64,000 nt of DNA from Prorocentrum cordatum. Taxonomy: Eukaryota > Sar > Dinophyceae > Prorocentrales > Prorocentraceae. This document shows, piece by piece, positions 32,122 through 45,606 of this stretch; positions within the stretch are counted from its first letter, which is position 1, and every line of letters starts with the position of its first letter. The stretch covers positions 208,501 through 272,500 of the forward strand of contig CAUYUJ010012681.1 of assembly GCA_963575745.1 (NCBI GenBank), read 5' to 3'. The notes beneath the pieces are model-generated. The model was given only the letters and a program-made list of their open reading frames with translations. It did no database searches and had not been told where the DNA came from. Both the position numbers and the translations under genes were made by a program.

Positions 32122-33728
32122 CTAATCCAGTGCGGTGCCCCAGAATTCCGCCAGGGCTCGGCCATCCCCGCCGCCCTCGGCCACTGCAAACTTTAAGGAA
32201 ATCTTGCCGTCAACCATCATTTTCCTTAGAGCGTCGTCTGGTCTCCTGGGGGGGGCCGCCTTCATGGACCTCGCCGTCGACGCCTTGAGCTGCTTGAGGC
32301 GGCGACCATTCTGACCGCGTAAACAGATGCCTTCCAGCCAGCGCCCTGTCTCTGCTAGCTCCTCTGGTCCATCGGAACTCCCATCGCCCTGGTCATCGCC
32401 AGAGGTCATGTGCATGTGGGCCTTTGGCCGATGTCTGCGCAATTCTGCGCCAGGCTGTCCACGGCATGCAAAGAGGCAGGGGTGCCCACGAGCAGCGTCT
32501 GAACGCTTGCAAGCGGACTCGGCACGGCAATCAATGACGATGCGTGCTCGGCCATGGCGGGGATTGTCGCGGCAACGTCGGCCGCCCACTCCTGCGTCTT
32601 GGCCCCGACGAACCTGGCAACTTCAGCGTCGTCGGCCTTCCCGGCTGCGGCTGCTCTCCTCCGCCAAGAATTGCGAAGGGCCTTCGCCTGTTGCAGGGTG
32701 CCGTCTGAGATTTCCCGACGGCCGCCGTGCCCTGGACGAATGTTGCCAATGCTTGCAGCCCCCCGGTTCGATCTGCTGAGGTTTCCGCGACACTCTGGAC
32801 AGCAAGGCTCTGCTCCATCGCGGCCTTCTACACGTCCCTCTGTCTTGGGCCGAACGAATTGCCTGGCTGCCCAGCTCGGCGCCTCGCAGTCGCCCCCCTG
32901 CCGTCCTCGACGCATTGGGCAATGACTTCATTCCCCACGATCGCCTTCAATGCGTTGCACTGGCGGGCGACCTCTCCGAGGTCGCTGCTCCCTTGCAGCC
33001 GAACGAAGGCTCGCCAAGGTCCCCCCCCGCGCCCCTCGCCTCCTCGGGCGGGCGCCCCCCCCGTCGAGGTCTTCCTGGGGCGACTCGGGGCGGCGCTCTG
33101 GTACGCAAGCTCGTTGGGGCGTCGGGGACATCGAGCTCCATGGGTCATTTCTCACGCGGTTCGAAATCCATGTTGCGCTGAGGCCCGCGACGTCGAGCTG
33201 CTTGCATTGCGCCCGTCCTTTTGTGAATCGACGAAGGTGGCCTTGTCGACGCTCCAAGATGTCTGTGTTCATTGTTATCAACATAATTTGCAACACCAAC
33301 TTCACGCGAGTAGCTTCCAATGCCAAGTCGTTCTCCAACATGAATTGCCGGATCCACGGATCAAAGTAGCACGGAAGCTTTTGCTTCAGCATTGGTACCG
33401 ACTCTGGCTGCTCGATAATGAGGAACAATTGAAACGGTGGGCGCGCGTGGGCAGAGGCCAACATCTTCTCAGTGAGCGCCCCCAACCTGGATTACGAGAT
33501 GAAGCGCTCCGTTTTGAGCTGATTCGTCATGTCGTTCTCCCTTAGCAATATCCACATGGTGGGGCAAACAAACCAAAACACGCAATTGACGGAACGCCTT
33601 GCTCTCAATCTCCAGCCTGGCGTGGACGAGCACAGGGTAATCTCGCAAGAGAGCCCCGTCACCGCGCCCAGCACTGGTCGACCGAGCTGCCTCTGCATCT
33701 TGCTGTCTGTTATGCCGATGCCTCCCAC
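32122..33728 (-). pseudogene. Unrecognised gene remnant with stops and frameshifts
   Basis: Protein-like segments follow each other on the minus strand in changing frames. 33728-32928 is one frame with TAA at 33492 (segment LFLIIEQPESVPMLKQ). 33148-32531 is a second frame with TAG at 32828 (segments LGEVARQCNALKAIVGNEVI and EQSLAVQSVAETSADRTGG). 32915-32406 is a third (AEVARFVGAKTQEWAADVAA), and 32589-32122 a fourth segment, ending SLKFAVAEGGGDGRALAEFW. The segments have even amino-acid use unlike the surrounding repeats. I do not recognise the family. Introns could explain some frame changes, but two internal stops favour decay. Confidence 0.35.
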
Positions 33729-34023
33729 CTAGCTCCTATTTCCAATGGCACCCCGCAGTTATTTCCAATGGCGAGTCCTATGGATGCCGATGGATCCCCA
33801 TGGATTCCTATGGGTCGTATGGATTCCTCTGCCTATGCCAATGCCTATATGCCATACTTGGCTTCCTCTCCTCCCGCCCTCTCCTCCTCGTCTTCTCCTT
33901 CTCTCGCACATCCCCTGTCCATCTATCTATTTGGAGCCAACGCTGGCTGATATGTTGTTGGGCCCCCGAAGCCGAACGAGGGCCCCGGGAAGCCGAAAGC
34001 AGCCAGGAACCTGCCGTTCCATA
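33729..34023. other. Unassigned sequence
   Basis: Includes a short repeat of ATGGATCCCATGGATT-like words at 33775-33830. No gene supported. Confidence 0.4.
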
Positions 34024-34285
34024 TTATATGTGTTTACATATACACAAATACATATGCATATACATATACATATACATATACATACACATACACATATGTA
34101 TATGCATATACATATACATATACATAGACATATACATATACATATACATATACACATGCATGTGCATATGCATATACATGTACATATACATATGCATATG
34201 CATATGCATATACATATACATAAACATATACATAAACATATCCATATACATCTACATGCATATGTATATATATATATATACTCAG
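34024..34285. repeat. (TATACA)n microsatellite
   Basis: Hexamer ACATAT/TATACA tract ending in (TA)n and a C-run at 34288-34301. Confidence 0.95.
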
Positions 34286-34319
34286 CCCCCCCCCCCCCCC
34301 CCCAGCACCCCGTCCCGCG

Positions 34320-34690
34320 ATAATTCCGATGATCATCCTCCTCGTCCTCCTCCTCGTCCTCCTCATCCTCTTCTTCATCTTCATCCTCATCATCATCATT
34401 CTTATCCTCATCATCCTCTTCTTCCTCCGCGCCCTCATCTTCCTCATCATCCGCATCATCTTCTTCATCATCCTCCTCCTCATCCTTCTCGTCCTTCTCA
34501 CCCTCATATTTGTACTTACCCTCTTCATTCTCATCATCCTCATCCTCATCATCCTGCTCGTCCGCCTCCTCCTACTCCTCATCTTCATCCTCTTATGTCC
34601 AATCCTCCTCCTACCCCTCACCCTCCTCCCTCCTCAGTTTCCTTGCCCGCCTCCTCATCCTCATATTCCTCTCCCTCCTCCGCCTCAGCC
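34320..34690. repeat. (CCT)n and (CAT)n tract
   Basis: Pyrimidine-rich trinucleotide tract. Open frames give poly-Leu/Ile on one strand and poly-Arg/Met on the other. Confidence 0.9.
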
Positions 34691-34719
34691 TAACTGGGTG
34701 CAACCATCCGTAGTTTGTC

Positions 34720-36008
34720 ATGAATCGAGTGGTTGTTTTTTGTTTGCTACCTCTCTCCCCAGCGCTGGCGCCACAGCGCGCCGCGCCAGCTGCACCAGCG
34801 AAGGCCGTGACAACTAAAACCGACAGGTGTCGTGATCGCAAGCGCGCCAAGTCCTTGAAGAACTGGATCGCCGAGCCGCGGGCCAAGCAGTACCTGAGGG
34901 AGGCTGCGCAGAACCACCTGCGGAAATACCGCGAGACGCGCGCAGCTTTGCGGGGCGAGAAGGCCGCCCTCGCTCAACAGGTCAAGCGCCAGCGCAAGGA
35001 CCTTTTCAACATGCGTCGCGATGTCTTCGTGGCCCAGGTGTCGGGGTGGACTTAAACCACTTCCTTGGCCCTTAGGCGCATAGCCACAGCAACGTAACAG
35101 GCGAACAACGACGTTGTACCGCCCAATACACCACGTCACCAACGGACGACAACCGTAAGCCATTAGCAACGCGCAATAGCGCAACCACAACATTAAACGC
35201 ACACACACCACCAAACAACAGCAACACCACCAACAACAATACAATGCACAACAAAACCCCCACCCAGCGCGCAGCCGAGAACAACCAGCGCGCAGCCGAG
35301 AACAACCAGAAGGCTTTCCAGAAGGCCAAGAGCAAGAACGACAAGCTGGAGCACCTGGTCGAGGAAACGGCGCGCTTGAGGCACGGCGGCGTGCCTGAAG
35401 GAAGCGAGCAAGGGCTGGCCTTCTAGACAACCAGGAAGCGAGCTTTTTTTTTTACCAAAAAAAGCAGAGAGAAAAAAAAAAAAAAAAAAAAAACGCTGCC
35501 TGCGAGGGTCGTCTTTGGGCCTCTTGGAGGTCCTCCACGCGACACCCTCGGAAGCCGTTTTCCCAGCGGGCCAGCTCTTGCCCCGCTCGCCTTCCTTTCG
35601 GCGCCTCGCCGAAAAAGGCGGCAAGCGCAGAAGGCCAGAGCCCAGGGCAAGGCGGAGGGCGCGGCCGCGGCCACGCAGGAGGGGGCGAAGGAGCGCAAGC
35701 GCCTTGAGCAAGCCCTTTTCTGAGAAGCAGGCTTGACTTTGGAACAACTACACCGTAGAACGCCGACGAACTTCGGCGCTCGCCCAGGCGCGCTCCTGGG
35801 AGGGCGTGGCCAAGTCCGTCGGCCTTCAATGTGCGCCCCCATCCAAGGTCAAGCGTTCTTCTCCGAATTGTCAGGCTGAAACAACAACCTGTTGTCGGAG
35901 AAGTGCCGCTTCATCGCTCTGGCCACGGTCGCGCAGCGGGAGAAGTACTTCGAGCTCGCGAAGAAGGCTCGGAGGAACATCCGTGACGGGTACTTCGGCG
36001 ACCAGTAG
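34720..36008 (+). CDS. Possible basic coiled-coil protein in several exons
   Basis: Four plus-strand pieces look like protein. The first, 34720 to about 35037, has RCRDRKRAKSLKNWIAEP and KYRETRAALRGEKAALAQQ. The second, about 35268-35425, has KAFQKAKSKNDKLEHLVEE and ends at TAG. The third, about 35600-35723, reads RQAQKARAQGKAEGAAAATQ. The fourth, about 35880-36008, has REKYFELAKKARRNIRDGYF and ends at TAG. All are rich in Lys, Arg, Ala, Glu and likely helical. Two are separated by A-rich, intron-like sequence (35450-35495). CAG|GT at 35035-35039 is a plausible donor; the other junctions are unclear. No enzyme motif. The product could be structural or nucleic-acid binding, but that is a guess. 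The pieces may also be unrelated. Confidence 0.35.
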
Positions 36009-36104
36009 GCTGGCTGACGCCGCTAATGCCGAATTCAATTGCAAGGCGAGAAAACGAGCACAACTCAAAAGAACGCTGCTGGGGCCAGACCCAGTGAAGG
36101 CGAG

Positions 36105-36130
36105 AGGGGCATCCTGTTTTGGATGCCCCT
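36105..36130. repeat. 10-bp hairpin
   Basis: AGGGGCATCC-tgtttt-GGATGCCCCT, perfect stem, isolated. Confidence 0.7.
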
Positions 36131-36519
36131 TCCAGGGAATCCCGAGACGACCGGCGAGGCCACCGCCCCCCTCCGCCAGACCACGCCAAGACGGCTCAAG
36201 GAGCTTCGGAGACCGCTCCAAGACGATCCTAGGCGGCCCCGATTAGAAGCAACGAAACACGGCAGGGCAACACGCAACATCCAACCAACGAGAAATGTCA
36301 GCACGAAGCAGCAACTCAATCGGAACGCAGATCATTGGATAAACAAGTGTGCATGTGTGTGTGTCTCGTAAGCGAAAAGGGGGTCCAGCTTCTAGGATGC
36401 CCGCGTTGGGGCAGACATCGCAAACGCAATAACATCACATGCACATTGGTCAATAAACGCTGGCATTGCTCAAGGGAAACGGTCCAAAGACCTCTGGGGC
36501 ACGGAAATGTTCCGGACCT

Positions 36520-36745
36520 CCTGAAAACCAAAAAAACATGTGAATAGCAGGGTTTGGTGGTATCCCTGACCAAAAAGAAAAAACATGTGAATAACATGGC
36601 TTGGTGGCCACGATCCTGCCGAACACTGCTGTTCGCACCTCCTGGCCATGTTTGTGGATCTCGGGGAAACCAAAAAAAAACGTGAATAGCAGTGTTTGGT
36701 GGCTTCCCTGACCAAAAAAAACAAAAAACATGTGAATAGCATGGT
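36520..36745. repeat. Irregular repeat around AACATGTGAATAGCA
   Basis: The word CATGTGAATA(G/A)CA(T/G)GG(C/T)TTGGTGG occurs in whole or part four times, near 36535, 36580, 36680 and 36728. Separators read CCCTGACCAAAAA. Confidence 0.7.
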
Positions 36746-36950
36746 TTCCTCCTCATCCTAATCCTCCACCTCCTGGTCCTCCTCCTCCTCCTCATCCTCT
36801 TCCTCTTCGTTTTCATATTTGGAGGAGGAAGAGAGTAGGATGATGATGATGAGGAGGAGGAGGAGGAGGAGGAGGAGGAGCAACGGAAAGAGAGCGAAAC
36901 AGAGAGAAATCACAGCGATGGGTACACACGGGGTGCTGGGGGGGGGGCTG
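36746..36950. repeat. (CCT)n and (GGA)n tracts
   Basis: CCTCCTCCT at 36748-36810 and GGAGGAGGA at 36850-36890, complementary to each other. Confidence 0.8.
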
Positions 36951-36955
36951 ACCAT

Positions 36956-37669
36956 ATATCTATATATACATATATATATATAGACATGCATCTACATATA
37001 AATATACATATGCATATGAATATGCACATCCATTTACATATACATATACAAATACAAATACATATACACATACATATACATATACATATACATATACATG
37101 TACATATAGATTTACATTTACATTTACATAGACATATATCTACATGTACATATACAAATACAGATATATATACAAATGCATATACATATTCATATGCATA
37201 TACATATACATGTACAAGTACATATGCATAGGCATGCACATATACATATACATATACATATTCATATACATATACATCTACATATACATCTACACATACA
37301 TATGCACATATAAATACATATGCATACACACAAACATATACATCTACATCTACATATACGTATACATATACACAAACATATACATATACATATACACATA
37401 CATGTACATATACATATACATCTATAAATACATATACAGATACATATACACAGACATACATATACATATATATATATACATATATACATATATACATATA
37501 TACATATATACATATATACATATACATATACATATACGCAAACATTTACATATACATATACACATGCATATATAAATATATATGGTCATACTCGTATATA
37601 TATACATATATATATACATAACTATACATACATATATATATATATATGTACATCTGTATATATGTATGC

Positions 37670-37707
<38 letters not shown>

Positions 37708-37710
37708 GGA
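36956..37710. repeat. Long (TATACA)n microsatellite
   Basis: About 750 bp of ACATAT hexamers with ATATAT stretches. All overlapping frames are Tyr/Ile/His/Val repeats. Confidence 0.95.
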
Positions 37711-38690
37711 GTTTGGGATATATGGGCCTCCGCCCTCCTGCCAGAGGCGGCTGCGGCCGCGCGCGCCAGATGTCACGCCGCCGCCCCAGGCGAGCCGTGC
37801 CGGACCCGCTGCCCGGCGAGCGCGGCGGCGAGGCGGGGGCCCGCTCGCAGCGGCGCCGCCTCGGCTGGGCTCTCCGGGAAGGGGGGGGGCGCCCTCCGCG
37901 GTTCCTGAGCTCCGGGCGGAGGAGGACCCAGAGATCCGACGCTCCAACTGAAGAATGGGGCGGGCGGTGTTGGGTTGACTTCGGCATCCAAGGGCCCTCG
38001 CCGGCTTCTCGGGGGCATCCAGAACGATTCAACACGAAACACCGGCCCTAGAGAAGTGGTCAGGATCTCCGAGGCCTGCGCACCAGAAGAATTGATGCAG
38101 CCGGGTGTCTGGGGAGGGGGGAGCAGGGAGGAGGAGGAGGAGGAGCAGCAGGACTAGGAGGAGAAGGAGATGGAGGAGGACCGCTGCACACCCACCATTC
38201 ATCCACGATGCTGCAAGAAACCCTCCCTCCAACTTCCCTCGTGGGCCCCATACAAAGATTCGTTCGAATTGTCAAATTCACTGCTCGCGAAATCATCCCA
38301 CCCACCCACCCGCAACTTGGTTTGCAAAACCCATGCGGCGGCGATTGCGATGTTTGTTTGATACTGGGTGGTACATGTCTGCGCCCGCGCTAACCCGCGA
38401 ATGCTCGCGCGCACAGCGGACACCTAGTTTGGCGTGACCGACGCGGCCGCGGTGGCGCTGACCACTGACTAGTTCCCAGCGCGTCTTGCAGGCCGCGCTG
38501 ATTCGCGGGCATTTCAATGCAAATCGGCGACTTGGTCGAGCGCGGTATCATGGCGACCTCGGCAACGGCAGACACGATGATCACTACAGCAATTCCAGTC
38601 ACGACGATGACGACGATGACAGCAAGGCAAATGACGGCGCCGATGCTGGTGACGCCTATGACGATGATGGTGTTCACGCGTCGGTGATGA
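37711..38690. other. GC-rich unassigned sequence
   Basis: Mixed sequence with GGA tracts at 38115-38180. No reading frame with a recognisable motif. Confidence 0.4.
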
Positions 38691-39170
38691 AGGTTTCGGA
38701 AGGATTTCGACATACGCGCGCGGCCGTGACAGGAATCGTGCCCCCCCCCTCCCACCGCACGCGCGCAAGGGCGTTCGAACGATTTCGACATGCGCGCGCA
38801 AAACGCCCGTCTGGTCGAATTTGATGAACATGCTGAAAGCCTGAAGCTTAAGAGTTTGCAAGGGCGCGCGCAGACCGTTTGTTTGAAACGCCACGTTGCA
38901 AAACCATGTCTGCTTATATGTTGCCGGGACATTCAATTTTGCAATCCCTACGAAGCCTGATTCCGACATGCGCGCGCGATGTCGCGCGCGTTTGCAATGC
39001 GTCGAATTCTCTGCTGGGGATTTTCTGAAATTTGATGATTTGTGATAAACGAGCGCACGCGCGTATTACCTGTCGCTGAGGATGAAAAGGGGTGTCGATA
39101 CCGGCTGGGCTGGGATGGCACGCGCTCACATCTAGAAAGAACGGTGGGGCATCATCAGACGTAAATTACA
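38691..39170. other. Sequence with recurring TTTCGACATGCGCGCGC words
   Basis: GATTTCGACATACGCGCGCG at about 38703, GATTTCGACATGCGCGCGC at about 38783 and ATTCCGACATGCGCGCGCG at about 38959. No gene supported. Confidence 0.5.
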
Positions 39171-39214
39171 CATCCCCAGGGCGGGCGGACAAGCCCCGGG
39201 GGGGGGGTAAATCC

Positions 39215-39420
39215 TCCACAATGTAGGCGGCGACGACGCGGCGACGACGCGGCGACGGCGACGGGGCGGCGACGGCGACGGGGCGGCGACGGGGCGGCGA
39301 CGGCGACCACGGAGCCCGCCAGACCGCCACCCAGGCCCAGACGACGAGCGGCGACGGGGCGGCGAGGGGGGCAGCGGCGGCGAGCACGGAGCCGCCAGGC
39401 CGTGACCCGGGCCCAGTTCC
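39215..39420. repeat. GGCGACGGGGCGGCGAC minisatellite
   Basis: Short GGCGAC(G/GGG) units with an internally duplicated GGAGCC(C)GCCAG piece. Confidence 0.8.
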
Positions 39421-39534
39421 TTGAGAAGAGAAGAGGCACGAATCCAGACGTGCAAGCACTGTTTCGGGAAGGAACACGAACTGCTGTGGGCCCCGATGAA
39501 AAGAGTGAACTTGGAGGGAGGGCTCCCTCCGCCC

Positions 39535-39720
39535 CCACCCCCAGCTCCTCCTACGGTTCCTCTTCCTCGTCCTCCTCCTCCTCCCCCTCCTCGTCCTCCT
39601 CCTTCTCCCCCTCCTCGTCCTCCTCCTCCTTTTCCTCCTCCCCCTATTCCGTTTCCTCCTCCTCCTCCTCCTCCTCCTCCTCCTCCTCCTCCTCCTCCTC
39701 CTCCCCTCCTCTCCCTAAAA
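39535..39720. repeat. (CCT)n tract
   Basis: Pyrimidine tract with a perfect (CCT) run at about 39650-39710. Confidence 0.95.
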
Positions 39721-39812
39721 AATAACTCCTCCCTGTCGCACCCCGAGGGTCGTCGGAAGGGCGGGCCGGGCATTTCGCTTGAGATTGCCTTATCACTCAT
39801 GATCCTGATGCT

Positions 39813-40305
39813 TGCAGGAGTACCACGCGTGGAAGACGGGTAGTTTTCAAAATGTGGCTAACGCCTTAGCGCTGCCCACACTCGCATTAAAAAACTGAAA
39901 GATTTCACGGGTTGAAGGCGGGTGGTTTTCAAAATGTGGCTCTCGCCGTAGCGCCGCGCACATGAATCCTAAAATTGCAAAAGTTCCACGGAGTAAGGGC
40001 TGGGGGTTGTCAAAATGCTGCTCTCGCCCCAGCGCCGCCCACATTCGTCCTGAATATTTGCAAGAGTTCCACTGGTTGAAGGCGGGTGGTACTCAAAATG
40101 TGGCTCTAGCCTTAGCGCCGCGCACACTCGTTTAAAAGAACTCCTAGATTTCACTGGTTTGTGGCTCTCGCCTCAGCGCCGCGCACATACGTCTTGAAAA
40201 ATGCGGGAGTTTTACGGAATGGCGGCGGGTCGTTTTAAACATGTGGCTCTCGCATTAGCACCGCGAAGACTCGCCCTGAAGAGTCGCAAGAGTTTCACTG
40301 GTTGT
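39813..40305 (+). repeat. About 82-bp tandem repeat (6 diverged units)
   Basis: The word GTGGCT(C/A)(T/A)CGCC or a variant recurs at 39854, 39936, 40017, 40100, 40161 and 40243. Spacing is 81-83 except one 61-bp unit. Each unit also has AGCGCCGC(G/C)CACA and GTTCCAC(G/T)GG. Confidence 0.85.
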
Positions 40306-40654
40306 CAGGGCTAACGTATCAGAAATGGCGTTTTGGAACGGCTGAAGATTGTCAGGGCGCATGCGTTCCGTTGATTCGCGGTGCTGGAATCCCAGGAGCG
40401 GTGTTCTGGCACGATTCTGGATCGTAAAAACGCAACAGTCAAGCTGACTGTGTCGTCGAAGTCCTGAGGATGGTGTGTCGGCACGCTCCAGGATATTCAA
40501 ACGGCTGTCTCCCAACGGGGCGCTTCCCCCAGTGGAAATGAATCCTTGTGGGAGCCTGTGAGGAGGGATCTTGGAGGGAGGGTTGATTCCAATATCGTGG
40601 ATGCGTCATGGATTTACACGGGTCTTCCTCCTCCTCCTCCACGTCTTCCTCCTC
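40306..40654. other. Unassigned sequence
   Basis: No gene, no repeat beyond a CCT tract at 40624-40660. Confidence 0.4.
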
Positions 40655-43060
40655 CTTTGATCATCATCATCATCAGCAACAACAATGGCAACATCACCAT
40701 CACCCGCATCGTCGTCATCATAGCAATCAGCTTCATCACCACCATCGTCATCACCATCACCATCACCATCACAATCAATTGATCCGCATCACCAACATCA
40801 CCATCGTCACCACCATCGGAATCATGACCCTCACCATCATCCGCATCCTGGCAACCAGCACCACAACTACTACCACCACCCTCACCATCATCACCACCAC
40901 CACCATCATCAACATCTCCGTCATTAGCATCATCACAACCACCACCATCACCATCACTACCATCAGTACCAGCAACATAACCAACACCATCATCGACACC
41001 ATCATCATCATCGCCACTACCATCACCATCACCATCACCATCGACATCTCAATCGCCACCATCACCATCACCATCACCATCTTCTTCACCATCATCGTAC
41101 TCATCATCATCACCCTCATCATCATAATCATCAGCATGATCATTATCACCATGAACACCACCATCACCATCATCATCCTCATCATCACCACCACCATCAC
41201 CATTACCAGCAACATACATAACGCTATCATCATCAACATCGCCACTATCATCATCATCATCATCAGCATCATCATCATCATCCTCATCACCATCACCATC
41301 ACCATTACCATTACCATCACCGTCGCCATCACCAATCATAAACTTCATCAGCATCAGCATCAGCATCACCGTCACCATCATCACCATAATCAGCATCCGT
41401 ATCACCATCATCACCATCACAACCACCATAATCATCCTCATCATCATCAGCAGCCTCACCACCACCATCATCATCATGACCATCATCAGAGAACCATCAT
41501 CACCCCCATTATCACCATCATGATCCTGACCATGATCACCATATCATCAACCATCATCATCGCCATCACCATCACCATCACCATCATCATCATCGAAACC
41601 ACCATCACCATACTCAGCAGCATCATCATCATCACCACCACCATCCCCATCATCATCAGCAGCATCGGAATGACCATCATCACCACCATCATCATCACCA
41701 TCACCACAACCATCAGCAGCATGAGCATCATAATCGTCATCCCGTCATCACCATCACCACCATCACCATCATCATCATCATCACCAACATCATCGTGATC
41801 ATCATCACCATCCTCATCGACATCACAATCACCGTTACGACCATCAATATCATCAGCAACAACATAATCATCATCACCGCCACCATCACCATCACCATCG
41901 TCATCATCACGATCATCATCAGCACCATCACCATCATCAGTATCCTCATGATCATTACCATCATCATCATCATGACCACCATCATCATCACCATCACCAT
42001 TACCCTCATCATCACCATCAGCATCGTCGTCATCATCATGGTCATCATCACAATCACCACCCGCACCACCATCACCAACATCACCATCATCATGATCATC
42101 ATCATCATCATCCCCACCATCATGATGATGATCATCATCAGCACCACCGCCATCATCACCATGGTCATCATCACCATCATCATAATCGCCATCACCATCA
42201 CGATCATCATAACTATAATCACCATCACCAGCGGCATCTTTACCATAACCATCACCATCAGCATCCTCACCATCATCATCATCGTCGTCATCATCTTCCC
42301 CGCTATCACCATCACCATCATCATCCCCACCATCATCATCATCATCACCAACATCATCAGCATCGTCCCCATCACGGTGATCATCATCATCATCATCATG
42401 ATCATCATCATCATCATCAGCATCATCAGCATTACAAGCACCACCACCATCATCAGCCTCATCATCTTCATCATCATCACCACCAGCACCACCCTCATCG
42501 CAACCACCATCAGCATCACCATCATCATGATCATCATCACCATCATTATCACGATCACCATTATCACCATAATCACTCTGATCATCAACATCGCCATCCC
42601 CGTCATCATGATCACATTCGTCATCGTTACCACCATCACCATCATGAACAGCATCACCATCATTATCAGCACCATCACCATCACCATTACCATAATGATC
42701 ACCATCAATCATCATCCTTATTAACACCATCATTATCATCACCATCACTATAACCATTACCAACAGCATCATCACAATCGCCATCAAGATCGTTACCAGC
42801 ATGAACATCATCATCCTAATCATCATCAGCAGCAGCGTCATCGTTATCAGCAGCATTAGCAGCATCAGCACCATCATCAGCACCGTCATCATCATCACCA
42901 TCCCCATCACCATCCACATCATCACCATCATGATCCTCATCATCACCACCACCACCAGCATCATCACCATTAGCATCACCATCATCATCAGCATCATCAT
43001 CGATATCCCCTATCAGCATGATCATATTCATAATCATCATCATGATACAGAAGAAAAGCC
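40655..43060. repeat. 2.4-kb (ATC)n/(CAC)n microsatellite
   Basis: Almost uninterrupted CAT/CAC/ATC triplets with interruptions that keep the three-base phase over long stretches. Frames of up to about 500 codons on the minus strand (Asp/Gly-rich or Met/Val-rich) and the plus strand (Ile/Thr-rich or His-rich) are by-products. Confidence 0.95.
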
Positions 43061-43065
43061 CCAAT

Positions 43066-43215
43066 CAGGGCTATAGGGCTAGGGGGCTATATGGATATTG
43101 AGCTATAGGGCTATAGAGCTATAGGGCTATAGAGTTGTAGGGCTATTGGGCTATTGGGCTATAGGGCTATGGGGCTACAGGGCTCAGGGCTATAGGGCTA
43201 TAGGGCACCCTTGGG
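43066..43215 (+). repeat. GGGCTATA short tandem repeat
   Basis: 8-bp units GGGCTATA with variants, leading directly into the next array. Confidence 0.85.
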
Positions 43216-43345
43216 CACCCCCGGGCACGCCCGGGCACCCCCGGGCACGCCGGGCACCCGAGCACCCGGGCACCCGGGCACCCCCGGGCACCCCCCTGGC
43301 ACCCGGGCCCAGGGGACCCCCGGGCACCCGGGCACCCAGGCGTGC
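43200..43345 (+). repeat. GGGCACCC short tandem repeat
   Basis: CCCGGGCACCC-type units, strongly self-complementary. Confidence 0.85.
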
Positions 43346-43654
43346 AGCGAAAATCGGCGGCAAACCTGAGCTAACCATATGAATCCGCTAGGACCCCTAC
43401 AGTGGCAAGCTCTGATTGGGCAATCATCATCATCGTCACCATCATCATCTTCACCATCACCACCACGATCATCATTCCTGTAGGGGCTCGACAACAAGAA
43501 ACCTTCAACAAGAAACCCAACCCTGAGACCTCAGGACGACCGTTGATTCGTGGTGTGGGAACGTCATGCTCTCCACAGCAAAACAATCGAACCAAAAGAA
43601 ATCTATGGCATCCTGAAGGCAAGCAGGGTGATTCGTGACATGGGTCTCCACCGT
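43346..43654. other. Unassigned sequence between microsatellites
   Basis: Contains CATCAT tract at 43425-43475 and the word CAGGACGACCGTTGATTCG. No gene. Confidence 0.4.
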
Positions 43655-43675
43655 TTCACCATCACCAACCATCAC

Positions 43676-43734
<59 letters not shown>

Positions 43735-45552
43735 CCCTCACCATCATCATCACCATCATCATCGACACCGTCATCAGCATCATCATCCGCATCGTCATCC
43801 GAATTATTACCATCACCAGCATCATTATAAGCATCATCAACATCACCACCACCATCATCATCATCGGCACCACCATCATCATCATCATCATCATCATCAT
43901 CATGACCATCATCACCATCATCATCGCCATCATCATCGCCATCACCATCGCACTCACCACCATCATCGTCATCATCATCATGACCCTCATCACAATCAGC
44001 ATCATCATCACCATCAATCTCACCATCGTCAGTATGATTATCGTCATCGTCGTACCCATCATCATGATCAGCAACATCATCCACATTATCAGCATCATCA
44101 CCATCATCACAACAAGTATCGGCAGTTTCATCATCCTCATCAGCATGCTTAGCATCACCATCATCAGCGTCAACATCACAAGCATAACCATCATCACCAT
44201 CATCATCATCATCATCATCACCATCACCATCACCATTACCATCATCGTCATCATTACCATTACCATCATCACCATCATCATCGCAATCATCAGCTTCATC
44301 AACACCACCACCATCGTCATCATCATCATAATCATAACACCATGACCATCATCATCACACTCACCATCATCAACACCATCATCATCGTGACCATCATCAT
44401 CACCATCATCATCAGCACAAGCGCAATCATCATCAACAGAAGCAGCATGAGCACCAGCATCATCTACACCACCACCACCACCATCATCATCGCCATCATC
44501 ATTATCCGGGTCATCATCACCACCACCACAATCGTCACCATTTCATCACCATCATCATCATCAGCATCATCATCAGCATCATCCTCCTCATCCACATCAT
44601 CATGACCATCATCATGATCAGCATCATAATCCGCATCATCACCATCATCATCAGCATCAGCATGGTGACCATAGTCATCATAATCATTATCACAATCACC
44701 ATCATCAACACCGTCACGATCATCATTATCATCATCGTCACCATCAATCATCGTCACCATCACCATCATCATCAGCATCACAATCATGATAATCATCATC
44801 GCCGTACCCATCATCAGCATCAGCATTCTGATCATTCACACCATGACTATCACCGACATCACCCTCATCATCACCACCAACATAATTGTCACCATCATTA
44901 TCACTACCATCATTAGCATCATCATCACCATCACCATCACCATTATCATCATCTTCATTATCATCATCAACGCAACCACCATCATCAGCAGCAGCATCAC
45001 CATCATGATCATCACCACCATCATCATCACCATCACCACCACCATCATCATGATCATCATCGCCATGATGATCATGATCGTTATCCCAATCATCATCACC
45101 ACCACCATCACAAACATCATCATCCACATCATTTCCAGCATCACACTCATCATCAGCATCACCATCATAACCATTTTGATCACCATCACCATCATCCTCT
45201 ACATCAGTATCACCATCATCGTCTTCATCGTCATCACCACCACCATCATCGTCACTATCATCATCATCACCACCACCACCAGCATGACCATCACCATCAC
45301 CATCCCCAATATCACCATCACCATCACCATCATCATCATCGCCACCATCATCATCATCGTCATCATCATCACCATCATCATCAGCATCATCATCACCATC
45401 ACCATCACCATCACCACCATCATCATCACCATCACCATCACCATCATCATCATCATCATCGCCACCATCATCATCGTCATCATCATCACTATCATCATCA
45501 GCATCACCATCACCATCACCACCATCATCAGCATCACCATCACCATCACCAC

Positions 45553-45606
<54 letters not shown>

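Noticed and set aside
34707-34713. TCCGTAG just upstream of ATG 34720 as a spliced-leader start
   Set aside because: Only seven bases match before agreement is lost; too short to support.
41486-43000. Open frames of 300-500 codons, Asp/Gly-rich, Met/Val-rich, Ile/Thr-rich or His-rich
   Set aside because: Translations of an ATC/CAC microsatellite; several frames on both strands are open over the same bases.
43066-43215. GGGCTATA array as a telomere
   Set aside because: Internal position, unit unlike TTTAGGG, and it merges into another minisatellite.
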